Part shown: positions 30,160 through 39,880 of the stretch, one piece after another
Layout: every line of letters begins with the position of its first letter
How positions within the stretch are numbered: position 1 is the first letter of the stretch
Origin: Bifidobacterium subtile
GTDB taxonomy: Bacteria > Actinomycetota > Actinomycetes > Actinomycetales > Bifidobacteriaceae
Assembly (NCBI RefSeq): GCF_000741775.1
Contig: NZ_JGZR01000006.1
Span: 372,001-436,000 of the forward strand
Direction: 5' to 3'
Length of the DNA stretch: 64,000 nt
Program-made: the position numbers and the translations under genes
The notes under the pieces: model-generated
Database searches by the model: none
The model's input: only the letters and a program-made list of their open reading frames with translations
Told to the model about the DNA's origin: nothing

Positions 30160-32223
30160 GTGGCAACAAGCCAGAATATTGAGGATATGAAGCTGCCTGA
30201 GCTCAAGGAGCTCGCTAAGCAAATGGGACTTCGGGGCACGTCGACGATGCGTAAGCCCGAACTGCTCGCCACATTGCAGGCGGCCCGTTCGGGCGGTCAG
30301 GCGCCAGCAGGCGTCACCGTGCGCAGCAGGAAGACGAAGGGGGGCGCCGCCGCAAAGGCATCGGGCAGGCAGAGTGCACAAGATAACGCCAAGTCCGCCG
30401 CCGAGCAGGCGCAGGCCGGGTCTCAGAAGACCGAGACGGTACAATCCGGCGCCTCGATGACGCCGTTTGCGCCCGCAGCAGTGGTTTCGACGCCGACGAC
30501 GCCAGCAGCAGCGTCCACGTCGCCAGCATCTGATGAAAATGCATCGAAAGATGCGGTCAACAACGAAAAGCGCCCGCAGGATCGCGTCCGTAGCACGCGT
30601 CGTCGTGTTCGCGAGAGCAATGACAACGCGAGCCTGCTTGACGAGCTGGATCTTGCGCTTCCCGAACCCAAGCGCACCGAGGATGCGGGCAAGCGTCAGC
30701 AGCATGACAGCGCCCAGTTCGAACTCGATCAGCCTCGTCGCCGTCACCGCACGGCAAAGCGAGAAGAGGAGCACGATCAGCATGCCGTGCGCGATCTGAA
30801 CGACATTCTCGCCTCGCTGCCTGCGCAGGATCACGAGAATGCTGCGGAAGGCGCGAAGGAAGACGCGCATGAGCACGAGTTCGTCAGGCGCAACCGCGAT
30901 CGCAATGAGCGCGAAGGGCGCGGCGATCGCAATGAGCATAATGATCGCAACGATCATAGCGATCGCAACGGCTCGGATCGCCGCCAGCGCCATATGCGCG
31001 GCCGCGAACGCGACTATGGCAACAACAATGTCAACAATCGCGATGACCGCGATGATCGCCGCGACAACCGCCGCGAAGAGGCTTCGGACGATCTCGTGCC
31101 CGTGGCCGGCATCGTCGACGTGCTCGATTCCTACGCATTCGTGCGCACCTCCGGATATCTTCCCGGCCCCAACGACGTCTATGTCTCGATGGGACAGGTG
31201 AAGAAGTACGGCCTGCGCAAGGGCGATGCCGTGCAAGGCTCGATTCGCACGCCTCGCGAGGGCGAGCGACGCAACCAGCGGCAGAAGTTCGTGCCGCTGC
31301 AGTCGATCGATTCCATCAACGGCATGAGCATCGAGGATTCCGTAAGCCGTCCGCACTTCTCCAAGCTCACGCCGCTCTATCCACAGGAGCGGCTCAAGCA
31401 GGAGACCACGCCGAATAGGCTCACCGGCCGTCTGATCGACATCGTCGCGCCGATCGGCAAGGGCCAGCGCGGTCTGATCGTATCCCCGCCGAAGGCCGGC
31501 AAGACCATCACCTTGCAGAACATCGCCAATTCGATTGCGACGAACAACCCTGAGGTGCATCTTATGGTCGTGCTCGTGGACGAGCGCCCCGAAGAGGTCA
31601 CCGACATGGAGCGCACGGTGCAGGGAGAGGTCATCTCCTCGACCTTCGACCGCCCGGCCTCGGACCATACCACGGTCGCCGAGCTGGCCATCGAGCGCGC
31701 CAAGCGGCTGGTCGAGCTGGGCCAGGATGTGGTCGTGCTGCTCGATTCCATGACCCGCTTGGCTCGCGCCTACAACATCGCGGCTCCGGCCTCCGGGCGC
31801 ATCCTGTCCGGCGGCGTCGACGCGCAGGCCCTGTACCCGCCCAAGAAGTTCTTCGGCGCGGCCCGCAACATCGAGAACGGCGGCTCGCTCACCATCATCT
31901 CCTCGGCGCTGGTGGAGACCGGCTCCAAGATGGATGAGGTCATCTTCGAGGAGTTCAAGGGCACCGGCAATATGGAGCTGCGCCTGAGCCGTGAGCTGTC
32001 CGACAAGCGCCTCTTCCCGGCCATCGACGTCAACGCCTCGGGCACGCGCCGCGAGGAGCTCATCACCGCCAGTGACGAGCTGCCGGTCATCTACCGCCTG
32101 CGCAGGCTGCTCGGCGGGCTCGAACCCGAGCAGGCCTACCAGACGCTGGTGCCGCGCCTGAAGAAAACCGCCACGAACCGCGATTTCCTCACTGCGATCA
32201 TTCACCAGAGCGGATTGAACTAA
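30160..32223 (+). CDS. rho: Transcription termination factor Rho
   Basis: Rho is the hexameric RNA helicase that ends transcription at unstructured C-rich RNA. It has 687 residues and the actinobacterial plan: an N-terminal Rho-N helix domain (MKLPELKELAKQMGLRGTSTMRKPELL), then a long Ala/Arg/Asp/Asn-rich insertion to about residue 310 with RNDRNDHSDRN-type repeats, then the RNA-binding and RecA-like motor. The P-loop SPPKAGKT lies around 442-449 and VVVLLDSMTRLARAYN is the Walker B region. Start is GTG with AAGGAAAGG upstream. Confidence 0.97.
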   Translation: MATSQNIEDMKLPELKELAKQMGLRGTSTMRKPELLATLQAARSGGQAPAGVTVRSRKTKGGAAAKASGRQSAQDNAKSAAEQAQAGSQKTETVQSGASMTPFAPAAVVSTPTTPAAASTSPASDENASKDAVNNEKRPQDRVRSTRRRVRESNDNASLLDELDLALPEPKRTEDAGKRQQHDSAQFELDQPRRRHRTAKREEEHDQHAVRDLNDILASLPAQDHENAAEGAKEDAHEHEFVRRNRDRNEREGRGDRNEHNDRNDHSDRNGSDRRQRHMRGRERDYGNNNVNNRDDRDDRRDNRREEASDDLVPVAGIVDVLDSYAFVRTSGYLPGPNDVYVSMGQVKKYGLRKGDAVQGSIRTPREGERRNQRQKFVPLQSIDSINGMSIEDSVSRPHFSKLTPLYPQERLKQETTPNRLTGRLIDIVAPIGKGQRGLIVSPPKAGKTITLQNIANSIATNNPEVHLMVVLVDERPEEVTDMERTVQGEVISSTFDRPASDHTTVAELAIERAKRLVELGQDVVVLLDSMTRLARAYNIAAPASGRILSGGVDAQALYPPKKFFGAARNIENGGSLTIISSALVETGSKMDEVIFEEFKGTGNMELRLSRELSDKRLFPAIDVNASGTRREELITASDELPVIYRLRRLLGGLEPEQAYQTLVPRLKKTATNRDFLTAIIHQSGLN

Positions 32224-32349
32224 GCAGGCTGAGCCTGTCGTTGCATGGGCAGGGCAGTGCATGAACACAGCGTTGCATAAGATCAGCAGCGCATGGAGAC
32301 AGTGCTGCATGGGCACAGCGTTGCATGAATTGGTGAGGCGCTAGCGCTC

Positions 32350-32386
32350 AGGGGCCGGATGACATGTTTCACGCCATCCGGCCTCT
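32350..32386 (+). terminator. Hairpin downstream of rho
   Basis: GGCCGGATG (32353-32361) pairs with CATCCGGCC (32375-32383), extended by AGGGG/CCTCT. There is no T-run. Upstream (32232-32335) are degenerate repeats of a GTTGCATGGGCACAG-like unit. Confidence 0.5.
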
Positions 32387-32413
32387 GGCATAGCGTGATG
32401 CGGCTGGATGCGG

Positions 32414-32583
32414 CTCGCACTTTTTTGGAGCGCTTGCAAAAAAGTGTGAGGCGAATGAACTTCGCATGTTCGTATTGTGCAGACGGAGAACACTGATCTG
32501 CTGGCCGTTAAGACCACGGAAACTTCACGCTAATGATGCGCGTTTCCGGCTCGCACTTTTCCCGGTGGTCCAAAAAGTGTGAG
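32414..32583. repeat. Twin hairpins before the chorismate mutase gene
   Basis: Hairpin 1 is CTCGCACTTTTTT, 11-nt loop, AAAAAAGTGTGAG (32414-32450). Hairpin 2 is CTCGCACTTTT, 11-nt loop, AAAAAGTGTGAG (32550-32583). The stems are alike but the loops differ. Both carry a T-run in one arm and could act as terminators or as paired operator sites. Confidence 0.7.
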
Positions 32584-32661
32584 TCGGAAACATGGAAGCT
32601 AAGCAGACTACGCAATATGGATGAAAACTGCTCGACTGAACCGTGCGCTAATGTGTGGGGT

Positions 32662-33057
32662 ATGAGCGATGATAGCGAGAACGGCGACTGGCGTAGCACG
32701 ACCATCGATGCGGCGCAGGCCGAACATAATCCGAAAGTAGCGGCGGCAGTCGAGCGCATCACGCAGCTGCGCCAATCCATCGACAACATCGACGGCGCGG
32801 CCATCGCGCTGCTGGCGGAGCGTTTCAAGGCCACGGCCCAGGTGGGCCAGCTCAAGGCCGAGGCGGGGTTCGCGCCAGCGGATTATCAGCGCGAGGACTA
32901 TCAGATTCAGCGCCTGCATCGCATTGCCGAAGATGCCGGCTTGGATCCGGATATCGCTGAAATGTATCGCGAATTCGTCGTCACCGAAACCAAGAAGCGC
33001 CACGCCCGCATCGCCGCAGCCGGGGGAGACCCCCAGGTGCTCGACGTCTTCGCGTGA
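32662..33057 (+). CDS. Chorismate mutase, AroQ type
   Basis: A 131-residue monofunctional chorismate mutase converting chorismate to prephenate for Phe and Tyr synthesis. The helical AroQ pattern is present: ITQLRQSIDNIDGAAIALLAERFKATAQVGQLKAE, then REFVVTETKKRHARI at the end. The ATG at 32662 is chosen because it begins the protein just before the domain; in-frame starts further upstream enter the hairpin region. TAATGT lies just before the start, so the mRNA may have a very short leader. No prephenate dehydratase is attached. Confidence 0.9.
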   Translation: MSDDSENGDWRSTTIDAAQAEHNPKVAAAVERITQLRQSIDNIDGAAIALLAERFKATAQVGQLKAEAGFAPADYQREDYQIQRLHRIAEDAGLDPDIAEMYREFVVTETKKRHARIAAAGGDPQVLDVFA

Positions 33058-33111
33058 CTCTGCGTTGATTCATGCGAGATTCGCGGTGCGTAGGCATATA
33101 AACCCATACCC

Positions 33112-33220
33112 ATCACCTTTTGCATGCTAACTCGATGCTGCCGTATGAAACGTAACGTTATGAGGGCTGATCGCGTCGCCTTTTGCACGTCAGCGTCGAG
33201 CTAGCGTACAAAAGACGACG
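33112..33220. repeat. ~112-bp palindromic repeat, copy D
   Basis: It starts ATCACCTTTTGCATGCTAAC, has GCTGCCGTATGAAACGTAAC and the inverse GCGTCGCCTTTTGCACGTCA, and ends GCTAGCGTACAAAAGACGAC. It lies between the convergent ends of the chorismate mutase and valS genes. Confidence 0.85.
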
Positions 33221-33261
33221 TTCTGCGGATACCCTCTATATGAGGTAGTCCGGAAGCCACA

Positions 33262-33295
33262 AAGGCGGGCTGATCAATCAAGACCAGCCCGCCTT
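33262..33295. terminator. Bidirectional terminator between chorismate mutase and valS
   Basis: AAGGCGGGCTG and CAGCCCGCCTT form an 11-bp perfect stem with a 12-nt loop between two convergent genes. The gap on to 33468 shows no gene. Confidence 0.7.
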
Positions 33296-33468
33296 CGCGG
33301 TAATAGATAATAAACGAGTGGCAGGGGACCGCCATATCGCCTGAGGCCTAGTCCGTGCAGTACGTGGTTGCCCACGTTTGGAAACGCCGCACGGACAAGC
33401 AAAACCGCCTCATCCTACCCGAGCCCGATTCTAGCGCCTTCCAGTCTGGTGCAAGGCTGGAACTGGTT

Positions 33469-36264
33469 TCAGCGCTTCGGCTTCTTGGCCGGAGGCTCGC
33501 CGAGTTCGCTGGCAGCGACGGCTACCGTCGGTTCGTTCGACTCGTTTTCGCCGGAAGCTTCGGCCGCCTGAACGTCCAGCGGCCCGGTGACGCGGCCGGC
33601 CTCGGCGATGTCGTCGATTACCGCCTGCACTGCCTGCACGCCAGCAGCGGGCACCAGCAGTGTGGCGGAGAGGATCGGGGTCTTCATGGAGACCTTGGCC
33701 TGCGATTTCAGGCCGCGCAGCTCGGCCAGCGCTTTGCCCGCCCACAGCAGGATGCCGGCGTCAGCGGCAGGTGTGTCGGCATCGGCCGTACCAGCCCCGG
33801 CAGCCGCCTGCTCATACAGCCCGGCGTCCGGCCATGCGGCGCGATGCACGGAGCCAGCGCCGTCGTGCATCCATGACCACACCTCTTCCGTGGCGTAGGG
33901 CAGGTACGGCGCGAACAGCCGTGCGAAGGCGTCCAAACCAAGACCGAGCGTCGTGCGTGCAGACAACACGGCGGTCTCCGTTGGCACCTTTCCGGTCGCG
34001 TCGGCGGTGCCATACGCGCGGTTTTTCGCCAGTTCGATATAGTCGTCGCAGAACTGCCAGAAGAAGGTCTCGATGGCTTCCAGAGCCTTGGAATGCTCGT
34101 AGGAATCAAGCGCCTGTCCGGCTTCGCGCACGATCTGCGCGAGCGAGGCCATGACCGAGCGATCCAGCGCCTCGGTCACGTCCGAAGGCCTCCAGACTTG
34201 CGAACCGCCTTCGCCGACATGATGATGCTCGTCTTCGCGGCCGATGGCCAGCGCGAACTTGGTCGCGTTGAGCAGCTTGATTGCCAAGCGCCGCCCGATC
34301 TTCATCTGGCCTTCGTCGTAGGTGGCGTCTAGGCCGAGGCGTGCGGAGGCGGCCCAGTAGCGCACGGCGTCCGCGCCGAATTTCTCGATCGGCTCGTTCG
34401 GCACGACGACGTTGCCCTTGGATTTCGACATCTTCTTGTGGTCGGGGTCCAGAATCCAGCCGGAGAGCGCGGTATGCGCCCACGGCAGGCACTTGTTCTC
34501 CAAATGCGCGCGGTCCACGGAGCTGAACAGCCATGTGCGGATGATGTCCTGGCCCTGCGGGCGCAGATCCATCGGGAAGGTCGCCTTGAACAGCGCCTGG
34601 CTTGCCTCGTCCGGCTCGGCCCAGTGCGTCACGATCTGCGGGGTGAGCGAGGAGGTGGCCCAAGTGTCCATGATGTCCTGCTCGGCCGTGAAGCCATTCG
34701 GCTGGTCGCGCTGCGACTCGGTGTAACCTGCCGGCACGTCGCTGGTCGGGTCGATAGGCAACTGGTCTTCGGCAGGGGTGAGCGGGTGGGCGTAGTCGGC
34801 CTCGCCGTTCACGTCGACCGGGTACCACAGCGGGAAGGGCACGCCGAAGAAGCGCTGGCGGGAGATAAGCCAGTCGCCGTTGAGTCCATGCACCCAGTTC
34901 TCGTAGCGTACGCGCATGAAATCAGGATGGAACTGCAGCTCCTTGCCGCGCTCGATAAGCTCTGCATTAAGCGCCTCGTCGGTGCCGCCATTGCGCAGGT
35001 ACCATTGGCGCGAGGTGACGATTTCGAGCGGCTTGTCGCCCTTCTCGTAGAAGTTCGTCATGCGGTCGGTCGGCGTCGGCTCGCCGTCCAAGTCGCCTGA
35101 TTCGCGCAGCGCGTCCACGATGATCTTGCGGGCCGAGAACGTGGTCTTGCCAGCGGTCTGCGCGAAGATATCGCGCCCGCTTTCGTCGGTAATCCATTCC
35201 GGCGTGCCCATCGCGATGCGCCCGTTGCGCTGGATGATCGGCCGGGTGGGCAGCTTGAGCTCGCGCCACCACTCGACGTCGGTCATATCGCCGAAGGTGC
35301 AGCACATGGCGATGCCCGCGCCCTTGTCCATTTCGGCGGCGGGATGCGCCAGCACCGGCACCTTGACCTTGAAGAGCGGCGAGTAGACTTCCTGGCCGAA
35401 ATATTTCTTGTAGCGCTCGTCCTCGGGGTTGGCAATCAGCGAAGTGCAGGCGGCGAGCAGTTCGGGGCGGGTCGTCTCGATATAGATCGGCGTGCCGTCG
35501 GCGAAACGGAAGGCGATGCGGTGGTAGAAGCCGGGGTATTCGCGGCTTTCCAGCTCGGCTTGCGCCACGGCGGTCTGGAAAGTCACATCCCACAGGCCCG
35601 GCGCGTCCTTCTGGTAGACCTCGCCGCGCGCCAGATTGCGCAGGAACGCCTTCTGCGCCACGCGCCGCGGATGCTCGCCGATCGTATGGTAGGTCTGGCT
35701 CCAATCCACTGACATGCCCAGCGAGCGCCACAGCGCCTCGAAGAGCTTCTCGTCCTGCCCGGTGAGCTGCTCGCACAATTCGATGAAGTTCTGGCGGCTG
35801 ACCGGTATCTGATCCTTGGCATTGATCTTCTTGCCGTCCGTGCCCTCGAAGGGCGGCTTGAAATCAGGATCGTACTTGAGCGACGTATCCACGCGCACGC
35901 CGTAGTAGTTCTGCACGCGCCGCTCGGTCGGCAGGCCGTTGTCGTCCCAGCCCATCGGGTAGAACACGTCGTAGCCGCGCATGCGCTTGTAGCGCGCGAT
36001 CACGTCGGTATGCGTGTAGGAGAACACATGCCCCACATGCAGCGAGCCGGAAACGGTCGGCGGCGGGGTGTCGATGGAGTAGACGGCCTTGCGGTCGCGC
36101 GAATTGCGGAAACGGTACACGCCCGTCTCGTCCCACACCGAACGCCACTTGTCTTCCAAGCCTTCGACGCCCACCTTGTCGGGAAGCGGGGTCAGCTTCG
36201 CATCGATGCTCGTATCGGCGGCATCGCGGGAAGCGCTGCCATTGTTCTTCTCCTGATCAGTCAT
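33469..36264 (-). CDS. valS: Valyl-tRNA synthetase
   Basis: ValRS charges tRNA(Val) and edits misacylated threonine. The 931-residue class I enzyme has the HIGH-type motif PPTVSGSLHVGHVF, the editing domain around ETTRPELLAAC, the KMSKS loop (DHKKMSKSKGN) and a C-terminal anticodon-binding domain. The usual long ValS C-terminal coiled coil is short, and the protein ends in a Lys/Pro/Arg tail. The ATG at 36264 is preferred over an in-frame TTG nine bases upstream; neither has a strong ribosome site. Confidence 0.96.
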   Translation of the reverse strand: MTDQEKNNGSASRDAADTSIDAKLTPLPDKVGVEGLEDKWRSVWDETGVYRFRNSRDRKAVYSIDTPPPTVSGSLHVGHVFSYTHTDVIARYKRMRGYDVFYPMGWDDNGLPTERRVQNYYGVRVDTSLKYDPDFKPPFEGTDGKKINAKDQIPVSRQNFIELCEQLTGQDEKLFEALWRSLGMSVDWSQTYHTIGEHPRRVAQKAFLRNLARGEVYQKDAPGLWDVTFQTAVAQAELESREYPGFYHRIAFRFADGTPIYIETTRPELLAACTSLIANPEDERYKKYFGQEVYSPLFKVKVPVLAHPAAEMDKGAGIAMCCTFGDMTDVEWWRELKLPTRPIIQRNGRIAMGTPEWITDESGRDIFAQTAGKTTFSARKIIVDALRESGDLDGEPTPTDRMTNFYEKGDKPLEIVTSRQWYLRNGGTDEALNAELIERGKELQFHPDFMRVRYENWVHGLNGDWLISRQRFFGVPFPLWYPVDVNGEADYAHPLTPAEDQLPIDPTSDVPAGYTESQRDQPNGFTAEQDIMDTWATSSLTPQIVTHWAEPDEASQALFKATFPMDLRPQGQDIIRTWLFSSVDRAHLENKCLPWAHTALSGWILDPDHKKMSKSKGNVVVPNEPIEKFGADAVRYWAASARLGLDATYDEGQMKIGRRLAIKLLNATKFALAIGREDEHHHVGEGGSQVWRPSDVTEALDRSVMASLAQIVREAGQALDSYEHSKALEAIETFFWQFCDDYIELAKNRAYGTADATGKVPTETAVLSARTTLGLGLDAFARLFAPYLPYATEEVWSWMHDGAGSVHRAAWPDAGLYEQAAAGAGTADADTPAADAGILLWAGKALAELRGLKSQAKVSMKTPILSATLLVPAAGVQAVQAVIDDIAEAGRVTGPLDVQAAEASGENESNEPTVAVAASELGEPPAKKPKR

Positions 36265-36382
36265 GAAGCCCAAGTCTAGAAAGCATTGGTGACATTAAGC
36301 GCAGTACTGTAACTGTTCGCATACAGCGGCGCCCGGCTATGCCAGCCCACCTTCCCGGCCTGCCGATTTGAGCTTCCGGCTT

Positions 36383-37918
36383 CTACCTCATCGCCAGATC
36401 CTGCAGCGGCAGCAGCTGATCGACCATATTCTTCGGGTACCCTTCGAGCTTGGCCTTGGCGACGATGCGATCCTTGCGCGTGTACAGCCAGTCGCTGGCG
36501 GCGTCCTGGCTCACCGTCCGCGCGAAGGCCTGCATGGCCTTGCGGTAGTCGTCGCCATTGGTGGCACGCAGGGCATCCGCATACTGGCGCTGCGCGTCGC
36601 CGTTTTCATAGTGGAATACCGAGTCGGCGTTGGCGAAGGCGCCCGCGTCGCCGGTCTCGTCCATCGTCATCAGCGCCATCGTGTAGTCGCCTTTGGCCAT
36701 GCGCTCGCCCAGCGTCGCATCGTCGACCGCCTGCAGCTGCACATCGAAATACCCGCTGCCCTTGAGTTGCTGCGCGATGGTTTCGCCAAGCGCCTCGTAG
36801 CGCTGCGGAACGAGGAAGGTCACCGTGCCCAGATACGACGCGCTGAAATACGACAGCATCGAAGTCGCCTTGACCGGGTCGTGCGGGAACAATCCCGTCA
36901 GATCCTCATAGCCGGGCTCAAGCTCGCTGATCGGGCCTCCCAGACCCGCCGCAGCATCGGGCTGCGAGTGCGCGAGCGAAGCGGAGTCGACAAGATAGCG
37001 CGTTGCCTGACGCACCTGCTGGTCGGAGAAGATCGAGTTGGCGCTGTTATTGAAAGCGAGCAGCACTTTCGATGTGCTCATGCCGTCGATGATTTTCAGG
37101 CTCGGGTCTCCCGTAATGCTTGCGTCCAGGCTCGGATCGTCGGGTATCACCATATTCACATCGGCGTCCCGCAGCGCCGAAAGCGCAGACGCGTCGTCGG
37201 GGTAGTAGCGCAATGTCACCTGCGAGGAGGCCGCCTGCTGCGCACGGTAGGCGCCATTGCGCTTGAAGGTGATGGATTGGCCGGGCTCGTAGTCGGCAAC
37301 GACGAGGGGACCCGATCCGACGGCCTGCCGAGCGTAATCGACATCGGCCTGCGCGTCATAGACGATGCCGGCCCTGCCGGACAGCGCGCGCAGCAGCGTG
37401 GGGTTGGGGCCCGATAAAGAGATGACAATGGTCGAAGAACCCCGATTTTCGACCGATTTAAGACCGTTCAGCATATCCGATCCGACGAAGCGTCCTTTGA
37501 TCGACTGCTGCAGGGACCATACGACGTCGGTGGCATCGAGCCGATCCCCGTTCGAGAAGCGTAGATTCGGGCGCAGCGTAAGCGTATAGGTCAGCGCGTC
37601 CTTGGAGACCTTCCACTGGCTGGCAAGCCCTGGTTCGAGCTGATTGTCCTGATTGCGCTGCACCAGCGTCTCGTAGACGTTGCCGAGCAGCGCCTGCTCG
37701 ACGGCGTGGCCGCTCTGCTTGCGGATGTCGAGCGAGGCGGGCGCCTGACGCAGCCCGACCGTCACCGTGGTGTTGCGTTGCAGAGGATTGATGCCGGGAA
37801 GGAAGCTCGGGCTGTCCAACGCCGACCATGCAATCCATAGGGAAGCGAACAGCGCTGCGGCTATGGCCACGAAGATGCCCCACCGTTTGGCGGCGTCGTG
37901 CCTGCTGTGTCGTGTCAT
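36383..37918 (-). CDS. ABC-type peptide solute-binding protein (SBP family 5), membrane-anchored
   Basis: A 511-residue extracytoplasmic binding protein of the dipeptide/oligopeptide (SBP_bac_5) family. It has a single N-terminal hydrophobic helix (about residues 13-34, WGIFVAIAAALFASLWIAW) without a lipobox cysteine, so it is probably anchored by an uncleaved signal. Conserved pieces include VYETLVQRNQDNQLEPGLASQWKVS and LRFSNGDRLDATDVVWSL. The ATG at 37918 precedes this helix directly; an in-frame ATG at 38071 would add an unlikely Arg-rich leader. No permease or ATPase adjoins it, so it is an orphan receptor. Confidence 0.82.
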   Translation of the reverse strand: MTRHSRHDAAKRWGIFVAIAAALFASLWIAWSALDSPSFLPGINPLQRNTTVTVGLRQAPASLDIRKQSGHAVEQALLGNVYETLVQRNQDNQLEPGLASQWKVSKDALTYTLTLRPNLRFSNGDRLDATDVVWSLQQSIKGRFVGSDMLNGLKSVENRGSSTIVISLSGPNPTLLRALSGRAGIVYDAQADVDYARQAVGSGPLVVADYEPGQSITFKRNGAYRAQQAASSQVTLRYYPDDASALSALRDADVNMVIPDDPSLDASITGDPSLKIIDGMSTSKVLLAFNNSANSIFSDQQVRQATRYLVDSASLAHSQPDAAAGLGGPISELEPGYEDLTGLFPHDPVKATSMLSYFSASYLGTVTFLVPQRYEALGETIAQQLKGSGYFDVQLQAVDDATLGERMAKGDYTMALMTMDETGDAGAFANADSVFHYENGDAQRQYADALRATNGDDYRKAMQAFARTVSQDAASDWLYTRKDRIVAKAKLEGYPKNMVDQLLPLQDLAMR

Positions 37919-38131
37919 ATGGCGAATCCGTCCTCGTTGTTTCGTAACCGTGCGCCCGCGGCCGCAGCCGTCGTCCGCGTCCAATCTCTCCCCGGTCGGC
38001 TCTGTGTCGTTCTGCTGTCCGCCTCCCTGTCTACTCCTGCGTCTGGCCCGGAGCAAGCCCGCAGGCCTCATCGCGTCATCGTGGTGCCCACTGCAGTGTG
38101 CGTGCTTTCAGCGCCGTCATATTCAGCGCCG

Positions 38132-38794
38132 TCATACTTCAGAACTCGGGCAGGTCCCGTTCAGCGGGCAGTTTGCGCAGTCGGGCTTGCGGGCATGGCA
38201 TATGGCGCGTCCATGCAGTATCAGCCGGTGAGACAAATCGGTCCATTCTTCGGGCGGGAAGCATCTGGTGATCTCCTGTTCGATGCGCACCGGGTCAGGA
38301 TGCGTGGATCGCCAATCCGAACGCCAGCGCAGCCGGCCGGTCACGCGCATCACATGCGTGTCGACGGGGAATCCAGGAACTCCGAAGGCATTGCCCAGCA
38401 CCACATTTGCCGTTTTCCTGCCCACGCCGGGCAGAGTCACCAGCTCCTCCATCGTTCGCGGCACCACGCCGTCGAAGCGCTCCTGAAGCTGATCGGCCAG
38501 CGCGATGATATGCGCGGATTTCGAACGATAGAATCCCAGCGGATGAATGATGTCCTCGACGCGCTCGGGGCTTGCCGCAGCGAGATCGGCAGCGCTTGGA
38601 TACTCGCTGAACAGCGTCGGAGTAACCGTATTGACCCGCTTGTCGGTGGTCTGTGCGCTCAGCACCGTCGCGATAAGCAGCTGCAGCGGCGTGGAGAAAT
38701 CCAGCGCGCACTTGGGTTCAGGTATCTCCTCGCACAGCAGCGCGTACTCCTCATGCATTCTTGCATGCAGCGCACGCTTTGATTCCCGTGGCAT
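38132..38794 (-). CDS. nth: Endonuclease III (DNA glycosylase/AP lyase)
   Basis: Nth removes oxidised pyrimidines and cuts abasic sites in base-excision repair. The 220-residue protein has the helix-hairpin-helix LPGVGRKTANVVLG with its catalytic Lys, the catalytic Asp in VDTHVMRVTGRL, and the [4Fe-4S] loop Cys199-X6-Cys206-X2-Cys209-X5-Cys215. It is 12 bp from the upstream regulator gene on the same strand, so it may be co-transcribed with it. Confidence 0.95.
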   Translation of the reverse strand: MPRESKRALHARMHEEYALLCEEIPEPKCALDFSTPLQLLIATVLSAQTTDKRVNTVTPTLFSEYPSAADLAAASPERVEDIIHPLGFYRSKSAHIIALADQLQERFDGVVPRTMEELVTLPGVGRKTANVVLGNAFGVPGFPVDTHVMRVTGRLRWRSDWRSTHPDPVRIEQEITRCFPPEEWTDLSHRLILHGRAICHARKPDCANCPLNGTCPSSEV

Positions 38795-38806
38795 GACGCC
38801 GCGTCC

Positions 38807-39652
38807 TCAGTGCTTTGCGTCGTAGGACGACTTCTGGCTGGCGGCCGACTGATCCGCCGCCTCATCATCGGCATTGCCGGATTCCCGGTCCTCGTGCGCG
38901 GATTGAGCATCCTGCGCTTCCTGCGCGGCCTCGGCAGCTGCGGGCTTTTCGCCCTCCGGCGGATCGAAGCGGTAGCCGACGTTGCGCACGGTGCCGATCA
39001 GATGCTCGTATTCGCCGCCCAGCTTGGCGCGCAGGCGTCGGATATGCACGTCGACGGTTCGCGTGCCGCCGTAATAGTCGTAGCCCCATACTTCCTGCAG
39101 CAGCTGGGCGCGGGTGAAGACCCGATTGGGATGCTGCACGAGATACTTGAGCAGCTCGAATTCCTTGTAGGCCAAGTCGATCGGATGGCCGTGCAGGCTG
39201 GCAGTGTAGCCGTTGGTATCCACCATCAGATCGCCGCTGCGAATCTGCCCGTCCTCGCCCTGTTCAGGCACTTCCTCGTTGCCGGTGGCATGCACCATGA
39301 CTTGATTGCCGCGTTCGGAGACCAGACGCAGCCGGCCTTCGACCTCGGCGGGCGAGGCGCTGGACACAACCACATCCGCCACGCCCCACTGCGAGTTGAC
39401 GACCGTAAAACCGCCCTCGGTCAGTATCAGCATGATAGGTGTACTCAGTCCCGTGGCCTGCACAAGGCGGCACAGGGTCTTCGCAGTGGCGAGATCATCG
39501 CGGGCATCCAAAAACAGAATCGTATTCTCAGGCATCTTCACCAAGCTCGCCGCATCCATCGGCAGCACGCGCACGCGATGGGAAAGCAGGGCAAGAGAAG
39601 GCAGCACTGAAGCTGGGTCACCGGCGGACGTCATCAGCGTAAGATCGGTCAC
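38807..39652 (-). CDS. Orphan OmpR/GlnR-type response regulator
   Basis: A 281-residue transcription factor. Its N-terminal receiver-like domain is divergent (LFLDARDD holds the likely Asp; the usual acidic pocket and conserved Lys are not obvious), as in GlnR-like orphan regulators. A typical OmpR winged helix follows (LAYKEFELLKYLVQHPNRVFTRAQLLQEVWG, then RTVDVHIRRLRAKLG and RNVGYRF). The C-terminus is an Ala/Glu/Asp/Ser-rich tail of about 50 residues. GTG at 39652 is the start, fixed by an AGGAGG site; a long in-frame extension upstream is not credible. No histidine kinase is adjacent. Confidence 0.85.
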   Translation of the reverse strand: MTDLTLMTSAGDPASVLPSLALLSHRVRVLPMDAASLVKMPENTILFLDARDDLATAKTLCRLVQATGLSTPIMLILTEGGFTVVNSQWGVADVVVSSASPAEVEGRLRLVSERGNQVMVHATGNEEVPEQGEDGQIRSGDLMVDTNGYTASLHGHPIDLAYKEFELLKYLVQHPNRVFTRAQLLQEVWGYDYYGGTRTVDVHIRRLRAKLGGEYEHLIGTVRNVGYRFDPPEGEKPAAAEAAQEAQDAQSAHEDRESGNADDEAADQSAASQKSSYDAKH

Positions 39653-39880
39653 GCAACCTCCTCTTCCCACGGGTTCTCTGCAATACAGTGTAATGCAACG
39701 GTCGTTACGACCACAGCTCGCATCATGCCTGCTGTGTATTGTAGGCGCAGGTTGTGGACACATGCGGCTACATTGAGAACCATATTCTTTAGCGTGGTAT
39801 TCGCATGATATCGCATGGCCTCGCAGTTGCGGCGCATGGACGCATGAACGCACGGCTTGGCCGTGCAGAGAGGAACGATT

